Source of the DNA: Elusimicrobia bacterium GWA2_61_42
GTDB lineage: Bacteria > Elusimicrobiota > Elusimicrobia > Elusimicrobiales > UBA9959
Assembly: GCA_001799615.1 (NCBI GenBank)
Contig: MGTU01000014.1
Location: 27,068-91,067, forward strand
Length of the DNA: 64,000 nucleotides
Direction of reading: 5' to 3'
A program made the position numbers and the translations under genes. Positions within the stretch are counted from its first letter, which is position 1; each line of letters starts with the position of its first letter. Under the pieces are notes generated by a model. The model did no database searches, was not told the origin of the DNA, and worked only from the letters and a program-made list of their open reading frames with translations. Below, in pieces: positions 15,630 to 24,180 of this stretch.

Positions 15630-16199
15630 TTGGAATTTGCGGGAACCGGGCTTTACGGCCGGGATGCCGGCGCGGCACAAAGGGCAGTCCGCCTCGGGCA
15701 GGGCGACGAGGTCAAGCTTGAGCAGGCTCACCGACGGGAAGGGCAGGACGCGCGCGCCCATGCGGTTGATGATGGACAGGGCCCCCAGCGTTTTGGCGCC
15801 GGCGGCTTCCGCCACGGCCGCGGTCTCCAGCGTGGACTTACCCGTGGTAAAAACGTCCTCCACTATCACCAGCCCGGCGCCCTTCGGCAGGGAAAAACCG
15901 CGGCGCAGCGTCATAACGCCGTTCTCGCGCTCGGTAAAGATGAAATCCACGCCGAAAGCCCTGGCGACCTCGTGGCCGATTATCAGCCCGCCCATCGCTG
16001 GGGACAGCACCAAATCCGGGCGCCGGCCTTGCCAGGCGGCCGCGAGGGCCGCTCCCATTTTGCCGGCCCAGGCCGGGTCCTTGAGCGCCAGCGCGCACTG
16101 CGCGTAATTCGGGCTGTGCAGGCCGGAGGACAACAAAAAATGACCCTCCAGGAAAGCCCCGCTGGAGGAAAGGTGGTCTTTCAGCTCGGCCTCGGTCAT
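15627..16199 (-). CDS. pyrE: Orotate phosphoribosyltransferase
   Basis: PyrE joins orotate and PRPP to give OMP. The 190-residue protein has the PRPP-binding motif VIVEDVFTTGKST and the FTERENGVMTLRRGF region typical of this family. The C-terminus carries a CPLC motif, which is common in the branch of PyrE found outside the enterobacteria. It overlaps pyrF by 4 nt and is the last gene of the pyr operon. Confidence 0.95.
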   Translation of the reverse strand: MTEAELKDHLSSSGAFLEGHFLLSSGLHSPNYAQCALALKDPAWAGKMGAALAAAWQGRRPDLVLSPAMGGLIIGHEVARAFGVDFIFTERENGVMTLRRGFSLPKGAGLVIVEDVFTTGKSTLETAAVAEAAGAKTLGALSIINRMGARVLPFPSVSLLKLDLVALPEADCPLCRAGIPAVKPGSRKFQ

Positions 16200-16873
16200 T
16201 TCAATTCCTTTAAGATCGCGGCGGCCGCGGCGGCGGGCTCTTCCGCCTCGATTATCGGCCGGCCTACCACTATGAAATTAGCGCCCGCGGCCCTGGCCTG
16301 GGCCGGGGTCACCGCGCGCTTCTGGTCGTCGCCCAGCGCGGCGGGCCTTATGCCCGGGGTCACCAGGGAGAGCTTCCCGTCGCAGAGCTTTTTCAGGCGC
16401 GCGGCTTCCAGGGGGGAACAGACCACGCCGTCCACGCCGTTCTCCAGGCCCAGCGCCGCCAGCCGGCTGACGGTCTTGGCTATGCCGCAGCGAAACCCCG
16501 CCCGGAACAGGTTATGCTCGTCCAGGCTGGTAAGCACGGTTATACCCCAGAGTTTGGGGCGCTTTTCCAGGTCGGCGCTGGCTTTTATCATCTCCGCGCC
16601 GCCGGAGAGGTGCAGGGAGACGGAATAGACGCCCATGGAGGCGGCGTTCTTTACGGCGCCTTTCACGGTATTGGGAATGTCGTGGAATTTGAGGTCCAGG
16701 AAGACCTTGCCGCCGCGCCGGTGCACCAGATCCACGGCGGCCGGGCCTTCGGCCGTGAAAAGAACGGAGCCGATCTTAAAGTACCTGACGGAGCCTTCCA
16801 GCTTTTCCATCAGGCGCTCCGCGGCCTTGAGCGTGTGGGTGTCCAGCGCTACGATCAGTTCTGTTTTATGCAT
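16196..16873 (-). CDS. pyrF: Orotidine 5'-phosphate decarboxylase
   Basis: PyrF decarboxylates OMP to UMP. The 225-residue protein carries the catalytic segment VFLDLKFHDIPNTVKG (Lys and Asp residues of the active-site tetrad) and the phosphate-binding FIVVGRPI near the C-terminus. It overlaps pyrD by 19 nt and pyrE by 4 nt, so the three are tightly coupled. Confidence 0.96.
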   Translation of the reverse strand: MHKTELIVALDTHTLKAAERLMEKLEGSVRYFKIGSVLFTAEGPAAVDLVHRRGGKVFLDLKFHDIPNTVKGAVKNAASMGVYSVSLHLSGGAEMIKASADLEKRPKLWGITVLTSLDEHNLFRAGFRCGIAKTVSRLAALGLENGVDGVVCSPLEAARLKKLCDGKLSLVTPGIRPAALGDDQKRAVTPAQARAAGANFIVVGRPIIEAEEPAAAAAAILKELK

Positions 16874-17919
16874 AAAGTGTTATGGCGGGGCTGCCAGCGG
16901 CGGCGGTCCAGGTATTCCAGGATCTCTTTTACCAGGAAAGGCCCCTCGTAGACCAGCCCCGAGTAAACCTGCACCAGGTCCGCGCCCAGCTTGAACTTCT
17001 CCAGGGCCGTAGCGCCGTCGAAAACGCCGCCAGAGCCTATCAGCGGCACCCGGCCCTTTACCAGGCCGGCCGCCCGTGAAAGCATCTCGTTGGAAAGCTC
17101 GCGCAAAGGCCGCCCGCTCAAACCGCCTTCGTAGGTCTTCCAGCGCTCCGGCACCGAGGCGCGGCTTACGGTGGTATTGGTGGCGATCAGCCCGAACCCC
17201 ATCCGCACCGCCAGGGCCGAAGCGGCCTCCAGTTCGGAAGCTTCCAGGTCCGGGGCTATCTTCACGAAGAAAGGGCGCACGCGCTTTTGCCCGGCGGCGA
17301 AGTCCATCATCGGCTCCACCAGCCGCCGCAGTTTTTCGCCGCCGTGCAGCGAGCGCAGCTGCAGCGTGTTGGGGGAGCTTATGTTCACGGCGAAATAATC
17401 GCCGAAGGGATACATGATCTTAAGCGCTTCCAGGTAGTTCCCGGGCGCGTTCTCCATGGAGCAGTCAGCGTTCTTGCCGATGCTTATGCCCACCGGAACC
17501 GGCAGGGGGAGCAGGCGCTCCAGCGAGCGCGCGGCGTCCCAGGCCCCGGCGTTGTTAAAGCCCATCCTGTTGATTATGGCCTTGTCGTCGCGCAGGCGGA
17601 ACAGGCGCGGCTTGGGGTTGCCGGGCTGGGGCCGCAGCGTGACCGTGCCGAGCTCCAAAAAACCGAAACCCAAGCCCGCCAGGAAACGGGCGGCTTCGCA
17701 GTTCTTGTCGAAACCGGCCGCCAGGCCTATGGGGTTGCGCAGCTTCATGCCGGCCACCGTAAGCGGCAGGTCTTTGGCGCGGGCCATCAGGCCCACGAGA
17801 GAATTGACGAACCGGATATTCTGGGCGGCGCTGGCGCCCTTGATAACGGCGTCATGGACCAGCTCGGGGTTAAAATTAAAAAGAAGACGGCGGACCAGTT
17901 TGCGGTATAAGAATCCCAT
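16855..17919 (-). CDS. pyrD: Dihydroorotate dehydrogenase (quinone), class 2
   Basis: PyrD oxidises dihydroorotate to orotate with FMN and passes electrons to membrane quinone. The 354-residue length with an N-terminal amphipathic extension (YRKLVRRLLFNFNPELVHD) indicates the membrane-associated class 2. Clear motifs are GLAAGFDKN, INRMGFNN, NISSPNT, ATNTTVSR and IGSGGVFDG. The class implies a respiratory quinone pool. It lies between pyrC and pyrF. Confidence 0.95.
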   Translation of the reverse strand: MGFLYRKLVRRLLFNFNPELVHDAVIKGASAAQNIRFVNSLVGLMARAKDLPLTVAGMKLRNPIGLAAGFDKNCEAARFLAGLGFGFLELGTVTLRPQPGNPKPRLFRLRDDKAIINRMGFNNAGAWDAARSLERLLPLPVPVGISIGKNADCSMENAPGNYLEALKIMYPFGDYFAVNISSPNTLQLRSLHGGEKLRRLVEPMMDFAAGQKRVRPFFVKIAPDLEASELEAASALAVRMGFGLIATNTTVSRASVPERWKTYEGGLSGRPLRELSNEMLSRAAGLVKGRVPLIGSGGVFDGATALEKFKLGADLVQVYSGLVYEGPFLVKEILEYLDRRRWQPRHNTLCIKQN

Positions 17920-17954
17920 AGTTGTTTTTACCTAGACAATTCTAGCAAATGGGC

Positions 17955-19223
17955 TCAGGCGGCACGGTAAACGATTTTTCCAGCTACCACCGTCAGCGCC
18001 GGCCAGCCCCGCAGCTTCATGCCTTTAAAGGGAGTGTTGGCGGACTTGGAAACAAAAGCCGCCGGCACGCGCTTTTGGCGGACTGGATCGATAACGGTCA
18101 GGTCGGCGTCGGCGCCGGGGCGCAGCGAACCTTTAGCTTTAAGCCCAAGCAGGCGCGCGGGATTGGCGCTGAGCAGCTGCGCGAGGCGGCGCCCGGAAAG
18201 CACGCCGGCCAGGACCAGGCGGGTAACGCACAGCGGGGCCAGCGTCTCGAGGCCGATAACTCCGAAAGGCGCGCTTTTAAAGCCTCTCGCCTTCAGCAGG
18301 GCGGAGTGCGGCGCGTGGTCGCTGGCGACGATATCTATGGTGCCGTCGGCCAGGCCGCGCAGCACGGCCAGCCTGTCGGCGTCGGCGCGCAGCGGCGGCT
18401 TCATCTTGAAATCGGCGTCGTCCCGCTTTATATCCCGCTCCGAAAGCGCGAAATAATGCGGGCAGGTCTCGGCGGTAACCGGCCAGCCGCGTTCTTTAGC
18501 CAGGCGCAGCGCCGCCACGGAAGCGGCCAGGCTTAAATGCTGCAGGTGCAGCGGCCCCGCAAAAGAGGCGGCCAGGACGCCGCGCAGCACGGCCAGCCAT
18601 TCGGCTTTTTCCGGTATGCCGGCAAGGCCGAGGCGCGCGGCCGCGCGGCTGTGCGCCGCGCCGGCGCCGGTCAGCGCGAACTCTTCGGGGTGATCCAGCA
18701 GCGGCCGGCCCAGGGCGGCAGCCGTGCCGATAAGCCGCGGCAGCAGCGCGCGCGGCAAACAGGAACCGTCGTCGGTGAAAGCGGCGGCCCCGGCGGCCTT
18801 CAGGGCGGCCAGGTTCCCGGCCCGCCGGCCGGCCCGCCCGGCCGTAGCCGCGGCCGAGAAATAAACGTTAACGGCGGCGCCGGCCGCCCGGCGGCAATAT
18901 TTTTTCAGCAGGGCCGGAGTGGCGAGGGGCGGAAAAGTATTCGGCATCAGCAGGATGGAGGTAACGCCGCCCGCCGCGGCGGCGGAGGCCGCGCTGAGGA
19001 TAGTTTCGGACTCTTCCGCGCCCGGCTCCCGGGCGTGCACGTGCGCGTCTATAAAGCCGGGGAAAACCCAGAGCCCGGAGGCGTCAAACACCTCCAGGCC
19101 GGGGCGCGGGACTATGCCGCGGGCCGCGCGGCGGATTTTTCCGCCGCTCAGCAATATGTCCAGCCGGGCTTCGCCCCGTTCGGGGTCAATTACCAGGCCG
19201 TTTTTTATCAGTAGTTCCGGCAT
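17955..19223 (-). CDS. pyrC: Dihydroorotase
   Basis: PyrC is a zinc amidohydrolase that closes carbamoyl aspartate to dihydroorotate. The 422-residue size and the GFIDAHVHAREPG metal site fit the longer dihydroorotase type (class I). IVASDHAPHS near residue 300 provides the catalytic Asp and a substrate contact. The ORF track starts at 19286, but the domain begins MPELLIKNGLVIDP at 19223. Even so it overlaps the upstream membrane protein gene by 38 nt, so translation is coupled. Aspartate carbamoyltransferase is not in the window. Confidence 0.93.
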   Translation of the reverse strand: MPELLIKNGLVIDPERGEARLDILLSGGKIRRAARGIVPRPGLEVFDASGLWVFPGFIDAHVHAREPGAEESETILSAASAAAAGGVTSILLMPNTFPPLATPALLKKYCRRAAGAAVNVYFSAAATAGRAGRRAGNLAALKAAGAAAFTDDGSCLPRALLPRLIGTAAALGRPLLDHPEEFALTGAGAAHSRAAARLGLAGIPEKAEWLAVLRGVLAASFAGPLHLQHLSLAASVAALRLAKERGWPVTAETCPHYFALSERDIKRDDADFKMKPPLRADADRLAVLRGLADGTIDIVASDHAPHSALLKARGFKSAPFGVIGLETLAPLCVTRLVLAGVLSGRRLAQLLSANPARLLGLKAKGSLRPGADADLTVIDPVRQKRVPAAFVSKSANTPFKGMKLRGWPALTVVAGKIVYRAA

Positions 19224-19893
19224 TTTTAGAAGGTTGCGTTTTAACCGGCGCGGCGGCCGGCTGCTGGGGCGCGGGCGCCGTTTCAAAAGTCACCAGCCGC
19301 ATGCCGAAGGCCGCCGGCGACTCCCTGTAGGTCAGCAGCTGCATGGAGGTGAAAATAAGCAGCGCCGCCCAGCCGAGGTGCAGAAAGCGGCGGCCGAAGA
19401 ACACGTGGGCCGACTTGAACAGCACCGCCAGCAGCAGCGTGGAGCCGGCGGCGGCGTGCCAGACCATCACTTCTCTCGAGGCCTCCTCGTTTACGCGGGA
19501 GGCGAAGAAAAAATAGATCACGCCTATAGAAAAAAGAAACGCCAGGAAAGTTCCCTGCCAGCCGCCGCCGTTCCGCTCCAGCAGCACCTGCGTCAGGCGG
19601 CTCAGGCCCGCCGCGCCGAGCAGGCAGGACAGGGCGAAGAACAAGTGGAAGCCGCCGCGCATTTCCAGCGAGAAGCGCAGCTGCTCCAGGTCCCACCCTC
19701 CGGGCAGCGCCAGTATCAGCAGCGGCATAACGGCGGCCGCCGTGATCAGGGCCAGGGGACCGGCGAAAGCCAGCTTGCGGTTCGGGGTGTCCAGGGCGTA
19801 AACCTCGGCCGCGCCCAGGATCAGCAGCGCCGCTCCCTGAGCCGAATGCAGCAGGGTCGAAGCCTTGGTAAAACTGTCGTAGTCCAGGATCAT
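19186..19893 (-). CDS. Polytopic membrane protein of unknown function
   Basis: This 235-residue protein has about six hydrophobic segments (for example LLHSAQGAALLILGAAEVY, GTFLAFLFSIGVIYFFF and LGWAALLIFTSMQLL), followed by a Pro/Ala/Lys-rich cytoplasmic-like tail. It contains scattered His residues (MVWHAAAG, SAHVFFG), which might be metal or haem ligands, but I see no definite motif. It is coupled to pyrC downstream and to a small exported protein upstream (4-nt overlap). Its link to pyrimidine synthesis is unclear. Confidence 0.75.
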   Translation of the reverse strand: MILDYDSFTKASTLLHSAQGAALLILGAAEVYALDTPNRKLAFAGPLALITAAAVMPLLILALPGGWDLEQLRFSLEMRGGFHLFFALSCLLGAAGLSRLTQVLLERNGGGWQGTFLAFLFSIGVIYFFFASRVNEEASREVMVWHAAAGSTLLLAVLFKSAHVFFGRRFLHLGWAALLIFTSMQLLTYRESPAAFGMRLVTFETAPAPQQPAAAPVKTQPSKNAGTTDKKRPGN

Positions 19894-20261
19894 TTATTTC
19901 TCCTCTTTTTAGCGGCGCCGCCCAGGTAAAAATAAAGGCCGGCCATGCCGCCGCCTATGAAGAGCAGCCAAAGAGGGTTTGAAAAAGTTACGGGGCCGGG
20001 CACCGAGGCCGCTGCCGCGGAGGACAAAGCGACCTCTGCCGCCGGGGCAAGGGTTTCGGCCGGGACGCGGGCAGGGGCTTTTTTGAGGGCCGCCGGGCGC
20101 GGCGCGGGAGCCGGCTCGGCCGCGGAGGCCGCGAGAAAAGGAGAAAGGTCCTTGCGCGCCCCGGAACAGGCGTCCGAATTCTTGGGGCAATCAGCGGCTG
20201 TTTCGGCGCGAGCGGTAGCCGCGCAGCAGCAGAAAATAAGGGCAAGAAGCAGTGTTTTCAT
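19890..20261 (-). CDS. Small exported protein with C-terminal membrane anchor
   Basis: The 123-residue product has a signal peptide (LLLALIFCCCAATARA), a short Cys-containing segment (DCPKNSDACSG), an Ala/Pro-rich linker and a C-terminal transmembrane helix (LWLLFIGGGMAGLYFYLGG) ending in KKRRNK. This topology places the middle outside the cytoplasm, tethered at the end. It overlaps both neighbours by about 4 nt. No family is recognised. Confidence 0.7.
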   Translation of the reverse strand: MKTLLLALIFCCCAATARAETAADCPKNSDACSGARKDLSPFLAASAAEPAPAPRPAALKKAPARVPAETLAPAAEVALSSAAAASVPGPVTFSNPLWLLFIGGGMAGLYFYLGGAAKKRRNK

Positions 20262-20812
20262 AGCTTGTTATAGGAGCAGAACTCCTGCGCGGGGCGGCGC
20301 GGCCGCGGGGCGGGGGCTTCGTCGGGGTAGCCCACGGACAGCAGCACCTCTATTTTTCTGCCGGAACCCAGGCCCAGCGCTTTAGCGGCGCCTTTGGCGC
20401 TGAACCAGCCCAGCCAGCAGGTGCCCAGGCCTTGCTCGGCGGCGGCCAGCACGAAGTGCTCGGCCGCTATGCCAATGTCCATAAGGCGGAAATTAGTGTC
20501 CTGCACCTGGTTGCCCAGCCAGGCGCTGAATTTGCCGGTCTGGGAAACTACGGCCACTATCGCGGGAGCGGCGGCGGCGAATTTGGTCGCCGAATAGACG
20601 CCGGAAAAAGCGGCGGCGCAGAATTTTTCTTTTAGCGCCGGCTCGCTGATCACTATGAATTTATAAGGCTGGGCGTTGCAGGCCGACGGGGCCAGGCGCG
20701 CGGCCTCCAGGCAGAGGTCCAGTTTTTCCTTTTCCACGGGGACGGGTTTGTATTTGCGGATGCTGCGGCGCGCGGCCGCAAGGGAAAGGAAGCGTGATTC
20801 CGTCATTGGCAT
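20258..20812 (-). CDS. Nitroreductase-family FMN oxidoreductase
   Basis: The 184-residue protein has the family start AARRSIRKYKPVPVEKEKL (FMN-binding Arg/Ser), LAPSACNAQPYKFIVI and the later EQGLGTCWLGWF. These enzymes reduce nitro, quinone or flavin-type substrates; the physiological one here is unknown. It is the first gene of the unit leading into pyrC. The start may be the ATG at 20812 or a second ATG two codons on. A PAS protein gene diverges upstream. Confidence 0.9.
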   Translation of the reverse strand: MPMTESRFLSLAAARRSIRKYKPVPVEKEKLDLCLEAARLAPSACNAQPYKFIVISEPALKEKFCAAAFSGVYSATKFAAAAPAIVAVVSQTGKFSAWLGNQVQDTNFRLMDIGIAAEHFVLAAAEQGLGTCWLGWFSAKGAAKALGLGSGRKIEVLLSVGYPDEAPAPRPRRPAQEFCSYNKL

Positions 20813-20859
20813 ATTTTATAATATAGTTGGCTTTTTAAACCCTGCTAAACGGAGATTTC

Positions 20860-21198
20860 ATGGAAAACTGGAAAGACGGCGTCAACTTCGCCATTACGGT
20901 CTGCGACGCGGACGGCAAGATCCTGGAGATGAACGCCAAATCCCTTGCCACCTTCGCCAAAAGCGGGGGAGGGTCCCTGGTGGGCAAAAGCCTGCTGGAC
21001 TGCCACCCGGAACCGTCGAAGAGCAAGGTGAAGAAAATGCTGGAAGCCCCTTTTACGAACGCCTACACTATCGAAAAGAACGGCGTGAAGAAACTCATCT
21101 ACCAGACGCCGTGGTTCAAAGACGGCAAACCCGCCGGCCTGGTGGAGCTGTCGCTGGAGCTCCCCGCGGAAATGCCGCACTTCGTGCGGAAGCCTTAA
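20860..21198 (+). CDS. Single-domain PAS protein
   Basis: The 112-residue protein is nearly all one PAS fold: FAITVCDADGKILEMNAKSLATFAKSGG at the start and the LIYQTPWFKDGKPAGLVELSLEL strands at the end. There is no kinase, HTH or membrane part. It would be a soluble ligand- or redox-sensing module acting through a partner. GGAG lies 5 nt before the ATG and TATAAT at 20817-20822. It is monocistronic and divergent from the nitroreductase gene. Confidence 0.85.
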   Translation: MENWKDGVNFAITVCDADGKILEMNAKSLATFAKSGGGSLVGKSLLDCHPEPSKSKVKKMLEAPFTNAYTIEKNGVKKLIYQTPWFKDGKPAGLVELSLELPAEMPHFVRKP

Positions 21199-21224
21199 CC
21201 CGGGTGCTGAACCGGATTTTTCAG

Positions 21225-21230
21225 TATAAT
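21225..21230 (+). promoter_or_regulatory. -10 element of the large secreted protein gene
   Basis: TATAAT lies 17 nt upstream of the ATG at 21248, followed by AGGGGG as ribosome-binding site 3 nt before the start. The -35 is weak. Confidence 0.5.
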
Positions 21231-21247
21231 TCAACTATAGGGGGACC

Positions 21248-24121
21248 ATGAAAAACCGATTTGCCTTGTTGTTTTTGCTGCTGGGTATTGCGGGCATTCC
21301 CTCCATATTTGCCGCCGAGTCCCCGGCGGAAGCAGTACAAGCCGTCTTGGCCGGTTTCTCAAACGGTGACGTCACTCCGCTTATTTCCAGATTGAGCGAT
21401 ATCGACAGAAAAGAATTTTCCGGCCTCAGTTCCAGCCCCGGCCTGCAGTTCATAAAAGACAACCTGAACCTGCCCCCGGAAACCACAAAGAATTGGGGAG
21501 AGTATGAGTACGGGATCGCCAACGATTACATCCGCAACATGGGTGTCGTTAAGACGAAAAAAGACGCGGCACTTGCGAAAGCCTACCGGGACGCTTTTAT
21601 AAAAGACCAATGGGTCCAGGGCAACTACTCCGAAGTAGACCTTGTCTTCCCTCTGAACACCTTTAAGTATTCCCCTGGACTTATCCGTTTTGTTCTATAC
21701 AAAGAAGCGGGAACATGGAAGATATCACATTTCGGGAGTGTATTCATGACCGCCGCCATGGCGGTACCCATGGGTGGAGCAAACCCTTTTATAATCGGCG
21801 ATTATGCGGATTTCTGCTTTAGTTACATCTACGGGGAAACCTTCGCGTCTATCCAATTCGGATCCCCAACATTAAAAAGATTATCAATCTCCCGCCAGCT
21901 CAAAAACGCATACTCAGCGACCGCGGCGAAGGCGGCCGAGTATATCGCTTCTGGCGGCACAGCTTCACTCGGCAAAGGACGAAGAAAAGAATTAATATAC
22001 GACGAAAAAGGAAAACCTGTTGGGGAAATGAAATATGATTTCTCGCACAAGAGATCAGAAAAAAACCCCTATTTTGCCAGGCCCCCAAAGATTCAGCTCG
22101 CCATGCTAAGAAACCCTTTCATGGCATCTTGGCTCGCTTACGAGCATTTCGCGGACAAACATAAGGCCGATACCACCCTGGCGGCACGAGCCATGGCACT
22201 TTCCGGGGAAGCTTACGCAAACGCCGGCCATTATGAAAAAGCAGCCGAGGCTTATGAAGCCGCCGCACTCGGCCCGGACACAGGGGAACAACTAAAAGCA
22301 AAAAAAGCCCTCGCCGCCATTTACATGAATCAGCTCCGACAGCCCAAGAAAGCTGAGCAGCATCTACGGGACCTGGAAACCGCAGGCCAGATCCCGGATT
22401 ACGATAAACTGGAAGTGTCCCCTCCTGAAACACTAATTATCAGAACCGAGCCCGAAATGAAGCGGATAGCTGGTTTTGAACTGGGCGCCGACAAGGAAAC
22501 TGTTTACCTTTTGTATCATGAAAGCCACCACAAGGATTCCCCGCCATGGGTCGAAAGCACGGTGGTAGAATACCGCATAAACGGCTCCTCCAGGGTAATA
22601 TCGTCCGAAAAGAATGAGCATGACCGGGGCGACTCATCATTTTTTTATATAGGGAAGGGCGATGACGGTTTATGGATTTATGGCGTAGAAGGAGCTGGCT
22701 ACAAAATAAATTATTCCGGGGAACTATTAAAATATTTCTCTGACGTCGCCCATAATTTGGATTACTCGCCTAATCCGACCAAACCGCACAAAGCCAGCAA
22801 TGTTTCTATCAGAGGTCTATTGTCGGCCGATGGCCTTGTTTACACCATGGGAGACTTTCGGGACTACAGGGGGATGAAAGAAACCGCGTTTTCAGGAATA
22901 CGGATATTTAACGAAACTACCGGTAAAGGAAAAGCAGGGATTATAGAAGAAAAAAAGTATTACATGTGCGACATCCGCAAACGGGCAGAGAAAGTCTCCG
23001 TAGCCAGCGCCGACATTGAGGAAATTTTGGTATATGACATGAAAAACCTCAAGCGCAAATATTTAAAGGGGGAACCGCCCTCCAGCAGCCTCACCGCAGC
23101 AGAAAACCTATCTTCCGACCACGAAGGGAACCTTTATGTCTCTCTATCCGACAGAAAGGTTTTCATTTTCTCAAAAGACGGAAAGAAACTGCGGGAATTC
23201 GACACCGGAGATATTCTACCGCTGCACATATCTGTGGACGGGGGAAAAAATATCTACTTAGCGGGGCCGGTCGGTGACGGAAAAACTGCCGGAATACGGG
23301 CATTCTCAAATACTGGAGCAAAACTAGGCAGTTTTGACTTTGAGACTCCAGAACAGGGCGATGGCCGATTCTTCGTACGAAACCTTCAGGTCACTGATAA
23401 AGGGACTATTTATGTAAACATTGGCAATTCTGAGATACGCCGCTATAACATTCGCGGCAAGGAGTTGGATCGCTGGAAAAACAAGTTCCGGGGAAACATC
23501 CAGCTGGCACCGGATAACGTCCGAGATTCTCTCTATATATTCGCCGCCCGCGACACCTTTCACTATAACGGAGCAGCTACGGAAAAGCTTCCTACTACCC
23601 ACATGTCATACACCTATATGGCCCAAATGAGCGGCGATTCAAAAGGCCTTGTCCATGGCCTCGATTTCAACTCCGGGGTGTTCCTCCTTGACCCCCAAAA
23701 TGGAAAGCCGGAGTTTAAGTCGGCCAATGCCAAAAACATGAGCTTGGCAAGCAACAAAATGGCGGTCGACACAAGCGATAACCTGTGGGCTTTAAGCGGC
23801 CCAATATTGCGCAAACTGTCACCCGAGGGAAAAGAGCTGGTAAACATAAAAGTAAACGGCCGAAAAATCCGCGGACCAATAAGCATAGATTATGACGCCT
23901 GGGGGAATTTCATAGTGGCCGACAGGAACAACAACCGGCTGATACGCTATAACAAAAAGGGCGAAACAATATCCGATATTGATGTGTCTAAATTTACGGA
24001 CGGGATAGACAAGATCCGCGTGGACAAACACAACAATCTCTACCTATTCCGTGGTGATTTATGGGGCGGAAGAAAAGAGGTCTTGTTCCGCTTTAACGGT
24101 CTATTCAGTCAGGAGAACTGA
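21248..24121 (+). CDS. Large secreted protein with TPR-like and beta-propeller (NHL-like) regions
   Basis: The 957-residue protein has a signal peptide (FALLFLLLGIAGIPSIFAA), a helical N-terminal third with a TPR-like stretch (ALSGEAYANAGHYEKAAEAYEAAAL, about residues 315-340), and a long C-terminal half of repeated beta-propeller blades such as SSDHEGNLYVSLSDRKVFIFSKDGKKL and DKHNNLYLF, which resemble NHL/SMP-30-type repeats. It has no catalytic motif and is probably a binding or scaffolding protein outside the cytoplasm. Codons are visibly more AT-rich than in neighbouring genes, which may indicate recent acquisition. A hairpin follows the gene. Confidence 0.82.
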   Translation: MKNRFALLFLLLGIAGIPSIFAAESPAEAVQAVLAGFSNGDVTPLISRLSDIDRKEFSGLSSSPGLQFIKDNLNLPPETTKNWGEYEYGIANDYIRNMGVVKTKKDAALAKAYRDAFIKDQWVQGNYSEVDLVFPLNTFKYSPGLIRFVLYKEAGTWKISHFGSVFMTAAMAVPMGGANPFIIGDYADFCFSYIYGETFASIQFGSPTLKRLSISRQLKNAYSATAAKAAEYIASGGTASLGKGRRKELIYDEKGKPVGEMKYDFSHKRSEKNPYFARPPKIQLAMLRNPFMASWLAYEHFADKHKADTTLAARAMALSGEAYANAGHYEKAAEAYEAAALGPDTGEQLKAKKALAAIYMNQLRQPKKAEQHLRDLETAGQIPDYDKLEVSPPETLIIRTEPEMKRIAGFELGADKETVYLLYHESHHKDSPPWVESTVVEYRINGSSRVISSEKNEHDRGDSSFFYIGKGDDGLWIYGVEGAGYKINYSGELLKYFSDVAHNLDYSPNPTKPHKASNVSIRGLLSADGLVYTMGDFRDYRGMKETAFSGIRIFNETTGKGKAGIIEEKKYYMCDIRKRAEKVSVASADIEEILVYDMKNLKRKYLKGEPPSSSLTAAENLSSDHEGNLYVSLSDRKVFIFSKDGKKLREFDTGDILPLHISVDGGKNIYLAGPVGDGKTAGIRAFSNTGAKLGSFDFETPEQGDGRFFVRNLQVTDKGTIYVNIGNSEIRRYNIRGKELDRWKNKFRGNIQLAPDNVRDSLYIFAARDTFHYNGAATEKLPTTHMSYTYMAQMSGDSKGLVHGLDFNSGVFLLDPQNGKPEFKSANAKNMSLASNKMAVDTSDNLWALSGPILRKLSPEGKELVNIKVNGRKIRGPISIDYDAWGNFIVADRNNNRLIRYNKKGETISDIDVSKFTDGIDKIRVDKHNNLYLFRGDLWGGRKEVLFRFNGLFSQEN

Positions 24122-24136
24122 TCTTTCAAGCCATCC

Positions 24137-24167
24137 GAGATGGCGCAGCTGGCCTAATTGCCATCTC
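24137..24167. terminator. Hairpin between convergent genes
   Basis: GAGATGGC...GCCATCTC is a perfect 8-bp stem with a 15-nt loop between the large secreted gene and mutL. There is no clear T-run on either side, so intrinsic termination is uncertain. Confidence 0.4.
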
Positions 24168-24180
24168 TAGGTCTTATAGC

